From Nitrospira sp. (GTDB lineage Bacteria > Nitrospirota > Nitrospiria > Nitrospirales > Nitrospiraceae), in assembly GCA_024331045.1 (NCBI GenBank), contig JANDJC010000004.1, positions 1 through 64,000 on the forward strand: DNA of 64,000 nt, written 5' to 3'. The position numbers were made by a program, and so were the translations under genes. Below are positions 28,969 to 38,665 of this stretch, one piece after another. The notes beneath the pieces are model-generated. The model searched no databases. It saw only the letters and a program-made list of their open reading frames with translations, and had not been told where the DNA came from. The first letter of the stretch is position 1. Each line of letters begins with the position of its first letter.

Positions 28969-30805
28969 ATGCAGTTCGTCCGCAACGGTCCAGACGTTCC
29001 CGAACAGCTCCTCCAAGCGGCGGTTGGCTTTCTTCGCCGCCGCGCAGGACAGAGTGATTCCGCCTTGCCGCGCACTCGACTGGCTACTGTCGGATGACCG
29101 CTGGTGGCTCTGGTCGGTGGAGACCCAGCGCGAGACCATGCGCTTGCTGGTTTCGCTGGCACCGCGACTCGACGAGCCCATGCGCCGTGTGTTGGTGGAT
29201 GCCATCCTCGCCGGCCCACCGCGTGCGATGTTCAAAGACGATATCGAGCCCGAGCGTTGGACGAGGATCGTGGACCGGGGGGTCTGGCTACGCCTGGCCA
29301 AGGTTGCCGCTACCGGGGTACCTCTGGACGGCGATGCCAAAGATCGCCTGGATGCCCTGTCGGCTCAGTATCCGCAATGGACCTTGGCCGCAGATGAGCG
29401 AGACGAGTTTCCTGTTCCGATGGGTGATGGGAGTGAGTGGCGCACGTTCCACGCAACACCCCGTCGCCGCAAAGAGTTGGTCGAATGGCTCAAGCGGCAC
29501 CCCGCCAGGGACCGTTGGCGACAAGACGACTGGAAACAGCTCTGTCAAAAGAAATTCCCGACCGTCGTGTGCGCCTTGTATGCCTTGGCCAAGGAGGGAG
29601 TGTGGCCGGTCGATCGGTGGGAAGAAGCGTTCTACGCTTGGTCCAAGAAAACTCACCTCAACCGGCCGCGGCGTCTTCTGGCAGCAGTGTTGGCCGAGGC
29701 TCCCGATGCGCCGTTGCAGGCATTGACCCATCCTATGAGTTATTGGCTCAAGGAGGTTGCCGGGGACTTCAAAGAGCATGAGCAACGGTTTTTCGCGCTT
29801 GCGCGACGTATTCTGGAGCTGAGAGATGAGGATCATGAAGGCACGACAACCGACGACATGGTTGAGATCGCCATCAATCACCCGGTGGGTCACGTGACCG
29901 TGGCACTTGTACGCTGGTGGGAATGTCAAGGACTGGAAGACGGCCAAGGGTTGCCGGAGGAGGTAAAGCGCATCTTCACGGATCTGTGCAACACCACTAT
30001 CGAGAAGTTCCGGCATGGCCGCGTTTTGCTGGCTGCCCATGTTATCACCTTGTTTCGCGTGGACCGTGACTGGACCCTGCAACATCTGCTGCCGCTTTTC
30101 GACTGGAACCGCTCCGAGGCTGAAGCACGGGCTGCGTGGGAGGGGTTCCTCTGGTCGCCGCGACTGTACCGCCCCTTGATGGAGATGAAGGCATTCAAGA
30201 CTGCGTTTCTCGACACCGCCAGCCACTATGGGCAACTCGGCAGGGACGGAAAACAGTACGCGGCCGTGCTGATGTTTGCCACCCTCGATCGAGGGGACAC
30301 CTTCACTGTGGCTGAACTGGCGACCGCGACCCGTGCCTTGCCGCAAGATGGCTTGCACGAGGCGGCACGGGCCTTAGTGAGGGCGGTGGAGGGTGCCGGC
30401 GATCAACGGGGCGATTTCTGGACCAATCGTGTTGTGCCGTACTTGCGAGATATTTGGCCGAAGAACAAGGTCCATGCATCGCCCGTTGTTGCGGAGTGTT
30501 TCGGCCGCCTGTGTGTGGCGGCTGGTGATGCCTTGCCGGAGGCAGTGGCCCAACTGCGAGACTGGCTGCAACCGCTGGACTACCCTGAAGATCTTGTCTA
30601 TAAGCTCCATGAATCCGGTCTCTGTGGCCGGTTCTCTGAAGCGGCTCTTGACTTGTTGAGTCGCGTGGTCGGCGACCAGACCCAGTGGCCGCCCAGTGAG
30701 CTTGGCGCCTGCCTGGAAGCAATCCAGGCTGCGGCGCCTAACCTCGAAGCCGATCAGCGTTTTGACCGGTTGAAAACGTACCTACGTCGGCATGGACAAG
30801 AATGA
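28969..30805 (+). pseudogene. Remnant of a SIR2-type defence protein (internal deletion and frameshift)
   Basis: From 28969 a frame reads MQFVRNGPDVPEQLLQA, which I recognise as the usual N-terminus of large SIR2-domain proteins linked to phage defence. It soon leaves frame. From about 29070 another frame reads ALDWLLSDDRWWLWSVETQRE through to YLRRHGQE (end 30805), like the helical C-terminal region of the same proteins (DUF4020-like end). The SIR2 NADase core between them (the FFCGAG motif region and the following few hundred residues) is missing. The 623-residue open frame from 28934 therefore probably is not a whole gene. Family members are, as I recall, about 1000 residues or more. The family link is by recall and not by search. 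Confidence 0.6.
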
Positions 30806-30842
30806 CCTTTGTCCATGCGGATGAACATCTTTTGAGTTCCAC

Positions 30843-31655
30843 TCAGCGAACACCGAGGATCCAGCCTTCAATAGAGGCCTGCGCTCGTTCCGCCGATGTC
30901 AAGGTCGGTGAGAAGTAGCCGGCCAAGGTGCCAGCCTGGTCACTCTTCCTCATCCATGCGGCGACGGCATAGGCGTCTTGTTGATCCGGTGTGCGTCCCT
31001 CTGTTGGGATTTCTCGCCGCCAGAGCGAGGGATAGACCTCCGCGACGACTGAGAGCCCGGAGGGAATCTCCCATCCATCGAAGGGCCAGAAGTGGATGTG
31101 TGTTCCAGCCAGCCGGCGGATCATCAACAGCCACGGCAAACCAGCGTGGGTGGATTTGGCGACCGATCCTTCCACGTCGAACCGAAAGACCGACTTGGCC
31201 GCGCGAGCCCGTTGCTCGGTCAGTCTCAGCCACCGGGGATGGCCCAGGCGAGCCTGTCCCGTGCCGACTCCGCCGTATCGGACATCATCAACCGAGACAT
31301 GGTCTTCGTCGGTCGGCCAGTGGCGGTGAAAGTCTTCAAGAAACGCCGGCCAATCGAGCGGCAGCCGGTGTTGCTCAAAATATTGCAGAGGGAAAGAAAA
31401 GCCATGATCGATGCCGACCAGAGCTCTGATTGGTTCGCTCAATCGTTCAAGCAACCATTGCGCGGCACCCTTGCGTGTCCAATAGCGGCGCCTGCTTGGT
31501 GGAGGGAGGATCTCTGCCGGATCGTGGTCATGGTCGGCGAGGTAAATCCGTAACCCCTTCAGGCTTTCGGTCGGGGTCTTCGCGCCGGAATAGTCGATGC
31601 CGATGTAGCGGTCGAAAAGGGGTGCGCTGGTGCGTTTCTTTCTAGTGCTGTCCAT
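30843..31655 (-). CDS. Conserved protein, possibly RNase H-fold (DUF429-like)
   Basis: A 270-residue soluble protein. The N-terminal strand YIGIDYSGAKTP and the later LVGIDHGFSFP resemble the first strands of the ribonuclease H-like fold as in DUF429 proteins. The C-terminal DQQDAYAVAAWMRK is also typical of that group, which has a conserved D-A-Y/A-A pattern. No catalytic role is established for it. ATG 31655 begins the frame. It runs in the same direction as the next gene and is convergent with the SIR2 remnant, 37 bases apart. Confidence 0.6.
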   Translation of the reverse strand: MDSTRKKRTSAPLFDRYIGIDYSGAKTPTESLKGLRIYLADHDHDPAEILPPPSRRRYWTRKGAAQWLLERLSEPIRALVGIDHGFSFPLQYFEQHRLPLDWPAFLEDFHRHWPTDEDHVSVDDVRYGGVGTGQARLGHPRWLRLTEQRARAAKSVFRFDVEGSVAKSTHAGLPWLLMIRRLAGTHIHFWPFDGWEIPSGLSVVAEVYPSLWRREIPTEGRTPDQQDAYAVAAWMRKSDQAGTLAGYFSPTLTSAERAQASIEGWILGVR

Positions 31656-31699
31656 GTGTCACGGGAGCTGTCGCTGTGCCGTCGGCAACAGGGGTGACG

Positions 31700-33262
31700 T
31701 TAGGAGCCCCGGTCCTCCCGTTGATGCGCTCCCTGTTCCCGTCCGATCAGCAGATCGTACGGCGCGAAATCATCGGTCAATTCGATGCCGGCCGGCCAGG
31801 GTTCGGTTCGGTGGGTGCTGAGGAGCGCGATGGCTTCGATCGGCACTCGCCGTTGCATGGCCATGTTGGTGATCTTGTTCACGATCTCGTCGATCGAGCC
31901 AGTTTCGATCGGACGTCCTCCGAAAAAGATCAGATTTCTGGCCAGGGTCATGCCGGTCTTCCAGGGACCTTCGACTGCAAAGGTTTCGATCGTCGGAAAG
32001 CTCCGTTTCATGGTCTGAACGACCGATGCAGCCCTGGCTAGGTCTCCCTCCGTGCCGGATGAGGCGAGATTGACCGCCACGATTCCTTCCGGTGCCAAGT
32101 GCGCTCGCACCAGAGCAAAAAACTCAACGGTCGTCAAATGAAACGGGATCATGTCTCGCGCGAAGGCATCGATCCAAATGACGTCGTAGGTCTGGTCTGT
32201 GTTTCGTAAGAAGACCCGGGCGTCTTTCACGACGACGTGGTGAGTGGCCGGAGGGTGATAGTCAAAATAGACCTCCGCCATACGCACAACGATGGGATCA
32301 ACCTCGACGACATCGACTTCCAAGGCTGGCCACTGATGGGCTAGCCACTTGGCAATCGATCCTCCTCCATGGCCGAGGATGAGTGCCCGTTTGGGCTCTG
32401 GCGTGAGGGCGAGCGCTGCCACCATCAGTTGACTGTAGGGGAGAAAGAGGGCAACTGGGTCGGCTTTCCACATGGTGGCGTGGAACGTACGGTCCAGGAT
32501 CAGATAGCGAAACAGCTCATCTTCACGAATCCGTACCTGTTGGTACGGGCTGTCTTCTTGATGGACTGGTTGGTTCAGCCGCGCAATGGGAAACCATGCC
32601 AGGATGCCAGACAGCACTGCCCCTCCCACCAGTGTCAGGCTGATGGAGCGACGGAGCTGAGCGCTGAAACGAAGCCAGAGGATCCCCAGTCCTACTTGAA
32701 TGATCCCCAGCCACGTGAGGAGCGACTGGGTGCCGATCCACGAGAGGAGAAAAAACGCCGTTCCCCAGGTGCCGGCCAAACTGCCGACTGTCGAAAGGGC
32801 GATCATGCGGCCCGTGTGGAATCCCATGTGAGCCATGTCTGCCACCGCCAGTCGCAGCATGGCCGGCAGCACGCCGCTCAGTCCGAACGCCGGCGGCGCG
32901 AGCAACACGGTCGCAGCCAGGCAAGGGCCCCACCGAGGGTCTTGCACGAGCTTCTCGATCTCGAAGAGCACCGGCTGGTTCCCCCAGGCGACGAGAAAGG
33001 TCCAACTGCCAGAGCCAAGCAGAAGGGCGGCCAACACGCCGCCGCCCGTGTAGCGGTCGGCCATCCAGCCTCCGAAGGCGTAGCCGCTGCTCATCGCCGC
33101 CAGGATCACGCCGATCAAGGCTCCCCAGACATAGAGCGAATTGCCGAAAACTGGCGCCAACAGGCGGCTGCCGACGATCTCTAGGGCCATGACGACGGCG
33201 CCGGTCACCAGGGCCGTGAACAGGAGAACGCCACGGGAGACATGGGGGGTGGAACGAGTCAT
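31700..33262 (-). CDS. Fused membrane / spermidine-synthase-like protein
   Basis: A 520-residue protein with about eight hydrophobic segments in its first half (ALVTGAVVMALEIVGSRLLAP is a typical first helix) and a class I methyltransferase-like spermidine synthase domain in the second half: RALILGHGGGSIAKWL, VEVDPIVVRMAEVYF, KDARVFLRN, YDVIWIDAF. True spermidine synthases bind decarboxylated SAM at this site. The fused membrane class has no settled function and may act on lipids or exported compounds. The start is ATG 33262, divergent from ugd. Confidence 0.88.
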   Translation of the reverse strand: MTRSTPHVSRGVLLFTALVTGAVVMALEIVGSRLLAPVFGNSLYVWGALIGVILAAMSSGYAFGGWMADRYTGGGVLAALLLGSGSWTFLVAWGNQPVLFEIEKLVQDPRWGPCLAATVLLAPPAFGLSGVLPAMLRLAVADMAHMGFHTGRMIALSTVGSLAGTWGTAFFLLSWIGTQSLLTWLGIIQVGLGILWLRFSAQLRRSISLTLVGGAVLSGILAWFPIARLNQPVHQEDSPYQQVRIREDELFRYLILDRTFHATMWKADPVALFLPYSQLMVAALALTPEPKRALILGHGGGSIAKWLAHQWPALEVDVVEVDPIVVRMAEVYFDYHPPATHHVVVKDARVFLRNTDQTYDVIWIDAFARDMIPFHLTTVEFFALVRAHLAPEGIVAVNLASSGTEGDLARAASVVQTMKRSFPTIETFAVEGPWKTGMTLARNLIFFGGRPIETGSIDEIVNKITNMAMQRRVPIEAIALLSTHRTEPWPAGIELTDDFAPYDLLIGREQGAHQREDRGS

Positions 33263-33440
33263 TCAATAATGAAATGTGCACGCGCTGGAAAGCGGTATGG
33301 AGGAGAGAAAAACGAGCATCGCGAGCCCTTGCGCAATCACAGCGACCAACGGGGCATCGGATTGTACTCACGGGGTTTCTTGCGAGTCAACAAAGTGGCA
33401 CGCGGCGCTGGGTAAACCTGTCGCCGATGTTGGTGATTCG

Positions 33441-33469
33441 TTGCCCACGGAGAGGCCTGTTGCTATACT
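33441..33469 (+). promoter_or_regulatory. Sigma-70-like promoter of ugd
   Basis: TTGCCC at 33441-33446, 17 bases, then TATACT at 33464-33469. It is 93 bases upstream of ATG 33562 and gives a short leader. The rest of the 300-base divergent gap shows no gene. Confidence 0.65.
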
Positions 33470-33561
33470 GCTCTCCGTTTAAGGAGAGGACTGCAGGTGT
33501 TCGACAGGCTCCTAAGAAAGGAGATCTGGGAAGGTCGTCGAAGCGCTGGAGGTGGAACACG

Positions 33562-34887
33562 ATGCACATCAGCATCATTGGAACCGGTTATGTGGGACTT
33601 GTCACAGGGGCCTGTTTTGCCGAGTTTGGCGTTAATGTGACTTGCATGGATAACGATGCCGGGCGGATCGAAAAGCTCGAAAAAGGAGAGGTCCCTTTTT
33701 ATGAACCAGGAATCACGGAACTCGTGGCCAAGGGAGTCAAGGCCGGCCGGTTAAGTTTTACCACCGATATTGCCAAGGCAGTGGACAAGGCCCTGGTGAT
33801 TTTCATCGCGGTGGGGACTCCGCCGCGCGGGGATGGCTCGGCCGATCTGTCCTATGTCGAGGAAGTAGGCAGGGGCATCGCCCGTCATATGACCGGCTAT
33901 AAGGTCATCGTCACAAAATCGACGGTGCCAGTGGGAACGGGAGAGAAGCTCCGCGAGGTGATCAAGGCATCACAGACGATTCCCCACCGCTTTGACATTG
34001 TCTCGAATCCGGAATTTCTCCGGGAGGGTTCGGCGATCGAAGACTTCATGAGGCCCAATCGCGTTGTGATCGGTGCCGACAGTGAACAGGCCATTGCCAT
34101 CATGAAAGATCTCTACCGGCCTCTGTATTTGATCGAAACGCCGTTCGTGGTGACCGACATTCCCACCGCCGAGTTGATCAAGTACGCCTCGAATGCCTTC
34201 CTCGCGACCAAGATTTCGTTTATCAACGAAATTGCCAATCTGTGCGAATTGGTCGGCGCCAACGTCCAACATGTCGCGAAAGGGATGGGGCTCGACAATC
34301 GAATCGGCTCGAAATTCCTGCACGCCGGGCCTGGCTTTGGCGGATCGTGTTTTCCGAAGGACTTGGCCGCTCTCATCCAGACCGGCGAACGGTACGGCCA
34401 TCCCATGCAGATTGCCATGGCCACCTCGCGGGTGAACGAAGCGCAGCGAAAACGGATGATCGTCAAAATTCGAGAAGCCGTCGGCGGGCTGGAGGGCAAA
34501 ACCTTGGGGCTGTTGGGCCTCTCCTTTAAACCCAACACCAACGATCTACGAGAAGCACCGTCGCTGGTGATCGGCAAGGAGCTGCTGGCGGAGGGCGCGT
34601 CCATTCGAGCATACGATCCTGAGGCGTTGGCAGAGGCCTGTCGGATCCTCCCTCAATTGCAGCCCTGCCGGGATGCCTACCATGCGGCGGAAGGCACGGA
34701 TGCGCTGATCATCATGACCGAGTGGAATCTGTTCCGGAGCCTCGACTTTGAGCGACTCAAAGCCGTGATGCGTCGCCCGCTTTTGCTGGACCTGCGAAAT
34801 GTCTACGAACCCGACAAGGTCGCAGCCGCCGGCTTTATCCACGTCTCCGTAGGACGTCAACCGCGCTATCCCGAACAGAGGGTGTGA
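33562..34887 (+). CDS. ugd: UDP-glucose 6-dehydrogenase
   Basis: A 441-residue UDP-glucose/UDP-mannose dehydrogenase. It oxidises UDP-glucose to UDP-glucuronate with 2 NAD+, feeding exopolysaccharide or LPS sugar synthesis. The NAD motif GTGYVGLVTG is at the start, the catalytic Cys is C263 in GFGGSCFPKDL, and SLVIGKELLAEG is in the C-terminal UDP-binding domain. ATG 33562 follows GGAGGTGG; an upstream frame extension is unrelated. It is followed without a gap by the convergent HEAT gene cluster. Confidence 0.96.
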   Translation: MHISIIGTGYVGLVTGACFAEFGVNVTCMDNDAGRIEKLEKGEVPFYEPGITELVAKGVKAGRLSFTTDIAKAVDKALVIFIAVGTPPRGDGSADLSYVEEVGRGIARHMTGYKVIVTKSTVPVGTGEKLREVIKASQTIPHRFDIVSNPEFLREGSAIEDFMRPNRVVIGADSEQAIAIMKDLYRPLYLIETPFVVTDIPTAELIKYASNAFLATKISFINEIANLCELVGANVQHVAKGMGLDNRIGSKFLHAGPGFGGSCFPKDLAALIQTGERYGHPMQIAMATSRVNEAQRKRMIVKIREAVGGLEGKTLGLLGLSFKPNTNDLREAPSLVIGKELLAEGASIRAYDPEALAEACRILPQLQPCRDAYHAAEGTDALIIMTEWNLFRSLDFERLKAVMRRPLLLDLRNVYEPDKVAAAGFIHVSVGRQPRYPEQRV

Positions 34888-34892
34888 GGGCG

Positions 34893-35597
34893 TTACGTCA
34901 AGCGGGGCAAGCTTATCGCTTCGTCGCTCTTGACCTTGGGTGTATAGCCCATCCGGTCGAGGACCTTCAGAATCCTCGTCTTGAGTCGGTCGTCGGCGTC
35001 GGTGAGGGCTGTTGCCAAGGGTTCGACCGCCGGTTTGCCGATCTTGCGGAGCATTTCCGTCGCAGCCTGTCGAAGCTCGTCTTCTTCTGATACCAGCAGG
35101 GGGATCAAGGCTGGAACCGACGGCGCGCCAATCTTAATAAGGGCGTCGTAGGCCCGCTGCCGTACGTCTCCCACTTCATCGGTCAAGGCTTCGACCAAGG
35201 GGCCAACGGCCCGTGGATCCTTGAGCTCCCCCAACACCTCCGCGGCATATTTGCGGTTGAGCCAGTGGGGATCCTTGAGATCCAGCAACATGGCGTCGGC
35301 CTTCGCCACGTTGGGGTCTTTAGGGCGAATGCGGAAACTCTTGGCGATCCGTTTCCCCCCTTCCTCCACCACACGGATGGTGGCTCCGTCTCCTGGCTTG
35401 AGTTTTTTGAGCTCTTCAAGCGCTTCGTCCGCTACGTCTAGCACGACGGTCTTGCCGTCGTAAGCTAGCAATTCGACTTCCACCTGCTTGGCGTCAGGAT
35501 TGACCGCCACGACCCGTTCGGTGACGAGGTTGAACCCATCCTTTCGTCCTCCTTTGGGGGAGATCTGAATTAAGTGCATGGGTGCATCATCGGCCAT
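34893..35597 (-). CDS. HEAT-repeat protein with N-terminal beta domain
   Basis: A 234-residue cytoplasmic protein, the last of four adjacent HEAT genes. Residues 1 to about 95 are beta-rich and form a different domain (RVVAVNPDAKQVEVELLAYDGKTVVLDV... and GDGATIRVVEEGGKRIAKSF), reminiscent of small OB-like metal or nucleic-acid folds. Residues about 97-220 hold four PBS-lyase-type HEAT repeats (LKDPRAVGPLVEALTD, IGAPSVPALIPLL). ATG 35597 follows GGGAAG. Only 23 bases separate it from the preceding HEAT gene. It is the only cluster member with a non-HEAT domain, so it may be the effector or ligand part. Confidence 0.85.
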   Translation of the reverse strand: MADDAPMHLIQISPKGGRKDGFNLVTERVVAVNPDAKQVEVELLAYDGKTVVLDVADEALEELKKLKPGDGATIRVVEEGGKRIAKSFRIRPKDPNVAKADAMLLDLKDPHWLNRKYAAEVLGELKDPRAVGPLVEALTDEVGDVRQRAYDALIKIGAPSVPALIPLLVSEEDELRQAATEMLRKIGKPAVEPLATALTDADDRLKTRILKVLDRMGYTPKVKSDEAISLPRLT

Positions 35598-35620
35598 GGT
35601 TCTTCCCTCTGCTTTCTCAG

Positions 35621-36415
35621 TTAATCGTTCTCGTCGTGTTTGTGCTTAGCACGAGCGTCCGATTGCCAGCCAAGGCTTGCCAAGACGGCCTCGACCGTCT
35701 CTTGCACCAGCGTATTGTCATCTTCCAAAAGCGGCAAGAGGGGGTCGATCGCCTCCGTGGCATGGAGGCGGGCTAGGGATTCGGCGGCGTTGCGGCGTAC
35801 CAGCCAATCTTCGTCTTTCAGGGCTTCGATGAGTGGCTTGATCCCCCGTGGGTCCCCGATTCTGCCCAGCGCATCCGCCGCATGGCGGCGGACCATCCAG
35901 TTGGCGCTCATGAGACAGTCGATCAGCGCTTCTACGGCTCGGACGTCACCGATTTTCTTAAGCACCCGTGCGACGTCTTCCCGTACGGTTCCGTCTCCCA
36001 GTGCGTCAATCAAGCCGGGTACCGCCCTGGCATCTCCAATTCGCTCGAGCGCCCAGACAGCCGCCGTTCGGACTGCTCCGTCCTTGTCCTGGAGGGCTGC
36101 CACCAGTGGTGCAACGGCCCGAGGGTCCTTGAGTCGGCCAAGAGCCGAAGCAGCCTGTTCTCTGACCGCCCACTCGTCATCCTGGAGAGCCTTCACCATG
36201 GGCTCGACCGCGGCTGGCCCCATCCGGACAATGGCGCTGGCAGCGGCCTCTCTGATGACGGCATCTTCATCGGCCATCAGGGCGATCAAGTGGGGAATCG
36301 CGTCTGGGCCCGCCTGCCCAAGGCTGGCGATGGCATGGTTCCGTAACACCTCGTTGTCGTCTCGCAAGGCCGACAGCAATTGCTCGATCCGATCCGCTTC
36401 CCTGTCGTCACTCAT
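35621..36415 (-). CDS. HEAT-repeat protein (PBS-lyase type)
   Basis: A 264-residue protein built almost wholly of HEAT repeats of about 31 residues, roughly eight, with consensus LKDPRAVAPLVAALQD, then VRTAAVWALERIGDARA. No signal peptide, so cytoplasmic. These repeats form superhelical scaffolds for protein binding; the phycobilin lyase CpcE has the same type but no lyase partner is near here. Its start at ATG 36415 overlaps the upstream HEAT gene's stop by 8 bases, so it is translationally coupled to it. Confidence 0.9.
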   Translation of the reverse strand: MSDDREADRIEQLLSALRDDNEVLRNHAIASLGQAGPDAIPHLIALMADEDAVIREAAASAIVRMGPAAVEPMVKALQDDEWAVREQAASALGRLKDPRAVAPLVAALQDKDGAVRTAAVWALERIGDARAVPGLIDALGDGTVREDVARVLKKIGDVRAVEALIDCLMSANWMVRRHAADALGRIGDPRGIKPLIEALKDEDWLVRRNAAESLARLHATEAIDPLLPLLEDDNTLVQETVEAVLASLGWQSDARAKHKHDEND

Positions 36416-37511
36416 CGTTGTGCGATCCTTCCTCCCGCTCGCGCCGTTCCTGCTCCGCCAAGGCTGTCAGTTTATCAGCGATCAGCCCCGCATTGTAAGC
36501 GACTAGTCCGTCACGATCCCCCCGCAATTGTTCGAAGAGATCCCGATAGGGCTGCAGAGCGTGGACGTCTTTGATCTTGGCTAAAGCCTCTATGGCGGAG
36601 ACCCGCAGCGGTCGGATCGGGAGTGCCTCGAGGTACAGGTTGATCGGCCTTGCGTCGCCGATCAATCCCAACGACTTGATAGCCAATTCTTTGACGCCGG
36701 TGTCCTTGTCCACCTCCAGCCGTTTCATAAGCGGCTCCACTGCCCGGATGTCGCCGATTTTTCCCAATAGATCAGCGGCGGCTTCTCGTACCACCCAGTC
36801 GTCGTCCTCGAGGTACTCGATCAGAATCTCGACGGCAGGCCGGCCGATAGCCAAGAGGTCGATCACCGTCGCCATGCGGGCCTCCTCTCGTTCGCCCGCC
36901 TCTTCGAGGTCGCGAAGGGCGTTGAAGGCCTGATCGACACGGTCGCGAATGGCGTGGAGTTTTTTCAGCGTCTCGACGACGAGAGGCCGGACAGTCGGTT
37001 GTCCCATGGCATCAATCAAGGCGTCGATCGATCGAGGATCCAAGAGATGATCCAGAATGGTTGCTGCTGCCACCTGCCGATCGGGATCCGGATCCCGCAG
37101 CAGTTCACACAGTGGCGTAACGGCGGTCGGAAGAGAGCCGATTAGCTGCATCAATCGACGGCGGGAAGAGTCCTCTCTACTGGTAGGCAACAACGCCACT
37201 ACCTCCGCGACGGTCTGCGCATCCAGCACTCCAGCCATGTGCTCCAGTGCCCTAGCTCCGGCCTCGCGCACCGACTCATCCTCATCATCCAGCAAGCGAA
37301 CCAAAGCCGGACCGGCGGAGGGGTCTTTGAGCCGCGCCAACATGGCCGCTGCTTCTCGTTTCAGCTCTGGGGGACCGGTTTCCAGTGCGCCAATCAACGC
37401 CTGCACGGCACGGGGGCCGCCGCGCACGCAGGCCGCCGTCGCCCTCATGCGACGCCACTCTTCTTCATGAATCAATTCGGGAACGAGTGTTTCAATCGGA
37501 ACTCTGGCCAT
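36408..37511 (-). CDS. HEAT-repeat protein (PBS-lyase type)
   Basis: A 367-residue HEAT-repeat protein. The first two-thirds carry repeats such as TGPPELKREAAAMLARLKDPSAGP and DDEDESVREAGARALEHM, and the middle holds AATILDHLLDPRSIDALIDAM. It ends in a charged tail (EQERREREEGSHNDE). It is flanked by two other HEAT genes, with a 2-base gap to the upstream one and an 8-base overlap with the downstream one. A cytoplasmic scaffold role is likely; no enzyme domain is seen. Confidence 0.9.
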   Translation of the reverse strand: MARVPIETLVPELIHEEEWRRMRATAACVRGGPRAVQALIGALETGPPELKREAAAMLARLKDPSAGPALVRLLDDEDESVREAGARALEHMAGVLDAQTVAEVVALLPTSREDSSRRRLMQLIGSLPTAVTPLCELLRDPDPDRQVAAATILDHLLDPRSIDALIDAMGQPTVRPLVVETLKKLHAIRDRVDQAFNALRDLEEAGEREEARMATVIDLLAIGRPAVEILIEYLEDDDWVVREAAADLLGKIGDIRAVEPLMKRLEVDKDTGVKELAIKSLGLIGDARPINLYLEALPIRPLRVSAIEALAKIKDVHALQPYRDLFEQLRGDRDGLVAYNAGLIADKLTALAEQERREREEGSHNDE

Positions 37512-37513
37512 CG

Positions 37514-38665
37514 TCAGACACTGTCTCTTCCAGTGCGTCGGTTGATCACCATCGCCGGGGAAGCATCGGAGGCCGTTCTCCGGCGTCCGTCATCGATGGG
37601 GCTCTGCAGGGAGGCGAGCAACTGTCTGGCGAGCTGGCGGCTGGAGTCGTCCGTTGCTCCACTCAGAGCACGCCGGAGCCAAGGAACGGCTCGACGGCCG
37701 AACCGGGCAAGAGCTTCGGCTGCTGCCTGTCTTGTGGGAGCGTAAGTCAACGCTGTCGCCAGGATCGGAAGCGCGGTGTCGTCATCAATCATCCCCAAGG
37801 CACGGATGGCAGCGATCTGTTCGAGCAAGATTGGGTCTTGAGGGGGAGCACAGTCCGCGAAGGTTGGGAGAGCTGACGTCGGTGTTTTTTGGATGACTTC
37901 GCTCAGGACAGGGACGGCTCGCCGATCTCCTATCCATCCCAAGGCTTCGATCGCGGCGAGGCGGAGCTTGGGCTGTTGCGTGACGATGGTGATCAGTGGT
38001 TCGACGGCCCGCTCATCTCCACTGACACCCAATGCCCGCACAGCATCTTCCCGAATAGTGGAGTCGGGATCGTGAAAGGCCAGCGTGATCAGTGCCGGCA
38101 CTGCTTCCGGCGGGCGGATCATTTTCAGTGATTCGATGGCGCGCAGACGGACCATCCAATCGGGGTGGGTCAGGGCTTCGATCAGGTGGGGAACAGCGGG
38201 GCGGCCGATGGCAACCAGGGCCGCGGAGGCCTCTTCCCGCACCGTCTTCACAGGATCTTGCAGCAATTCAAGCAACGGTGCGACGGCCCGTGGATCGCTG
38301 AGACGCCCCAGGGCCTTCGCTATGTACATCCGGACAATCCAATCAGAACTGTTGAGAGCCGCCACGAGGGAATCCAGGGCCTCGGCGTCGGCGATGGATG
38401 CCAAAATCCTTGACGCCGATTCTTGCACCGTGAGATCGGGATCGGCAAGGCAGGCGCAGACGGCGGTCGTCGAGGGGGAGCCGATGGCCAAGAGGGCTTC
38501 AATCGCGGCTTCCCGCACGGAGCGATCTGGGTCGCGAAGGGCCCCGACCAGCGGCTCGATCGCACGTGGGTCCTTGAGACGGCCCAAGCGGATGGCGGCA
38601 TCTTCCCGGATGGCCCAATCGTGATCCGTGAGGGCGGCGATCTCTTGGCGAACGGGGTCATCCAT
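37514..38665 (-). CDS. HEAT-repeat protein (PBS-lyase type), first of cluster
   Basis: A 383-residue protein and the first gene of a four-gene HEAT operon. Repeats begin at once (IRLGRLKDPRAIEPLVGALRD) and run for about eleven units to near residue 345. The tail RRRTASDASPAMVINRRTGRDSV is basic and unstructured. It lies 159 bases from the divergent beta-propeller gene, so the shared gap may hold promoters for both. The four products have related repeats, consistent with gene duplication. Confidence 0.9.
   Translation of the reverse strand: MDDPVRQEIAALTDHDWAIREDAAIRLGRLKDPRAIEPLVGALRDPDRSVREAAIEALLAIGSPSTTAVCACLADPDLTVQESASRILASIADAEALDSLVAALNSSDWIVRMYIAKALGRLSDPRAVAPLLELLQDPVKTVREEASAALVAIGRPAVPHLIEALTHPDWMVRLRAIESLKMIRPPEAVPALITLAFHDPDSTIREDAVRALGVSGDERAVEPLITIVTQQPKLRLAAIEALGWIGDRRAVPVLSEVIQKTPTSALPTFADCAPPQDPILLEQIAAIRALGMIDDDTALPILATALTYAPTRQAAAEALARFGRRAVPWLRRALSGATDDSSRQLARQLLASLQSPIDDGRRRTASDASPAMVINRRTGRDSV

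Noticed and set aside
29288..30358. 356-residue minus-strand frame
   Set aside because: Opposite the SIR2-type remnant; composition is that of a shadow frame.
32369..33184. 271-residue plus-strand frame, rich in Gln and Arg
   Set aside because: Shadow of the fused spermidine-synthase-like gene.
35640..36506. 288-residue plus-strand frame with periodic Ser/Ala-rich motifs
   Set aside because: It only mirrors the repeat structure of the HEAT gene on the other strand.
34893..38665. Periodic nucleotide similarity that could be read as a DNA repeat array or CRISPR
   Set aside because: The period follows the HEAT protein repeats of about 31 codons, units diverge, and there are no identical repeats separated by unique spacers.
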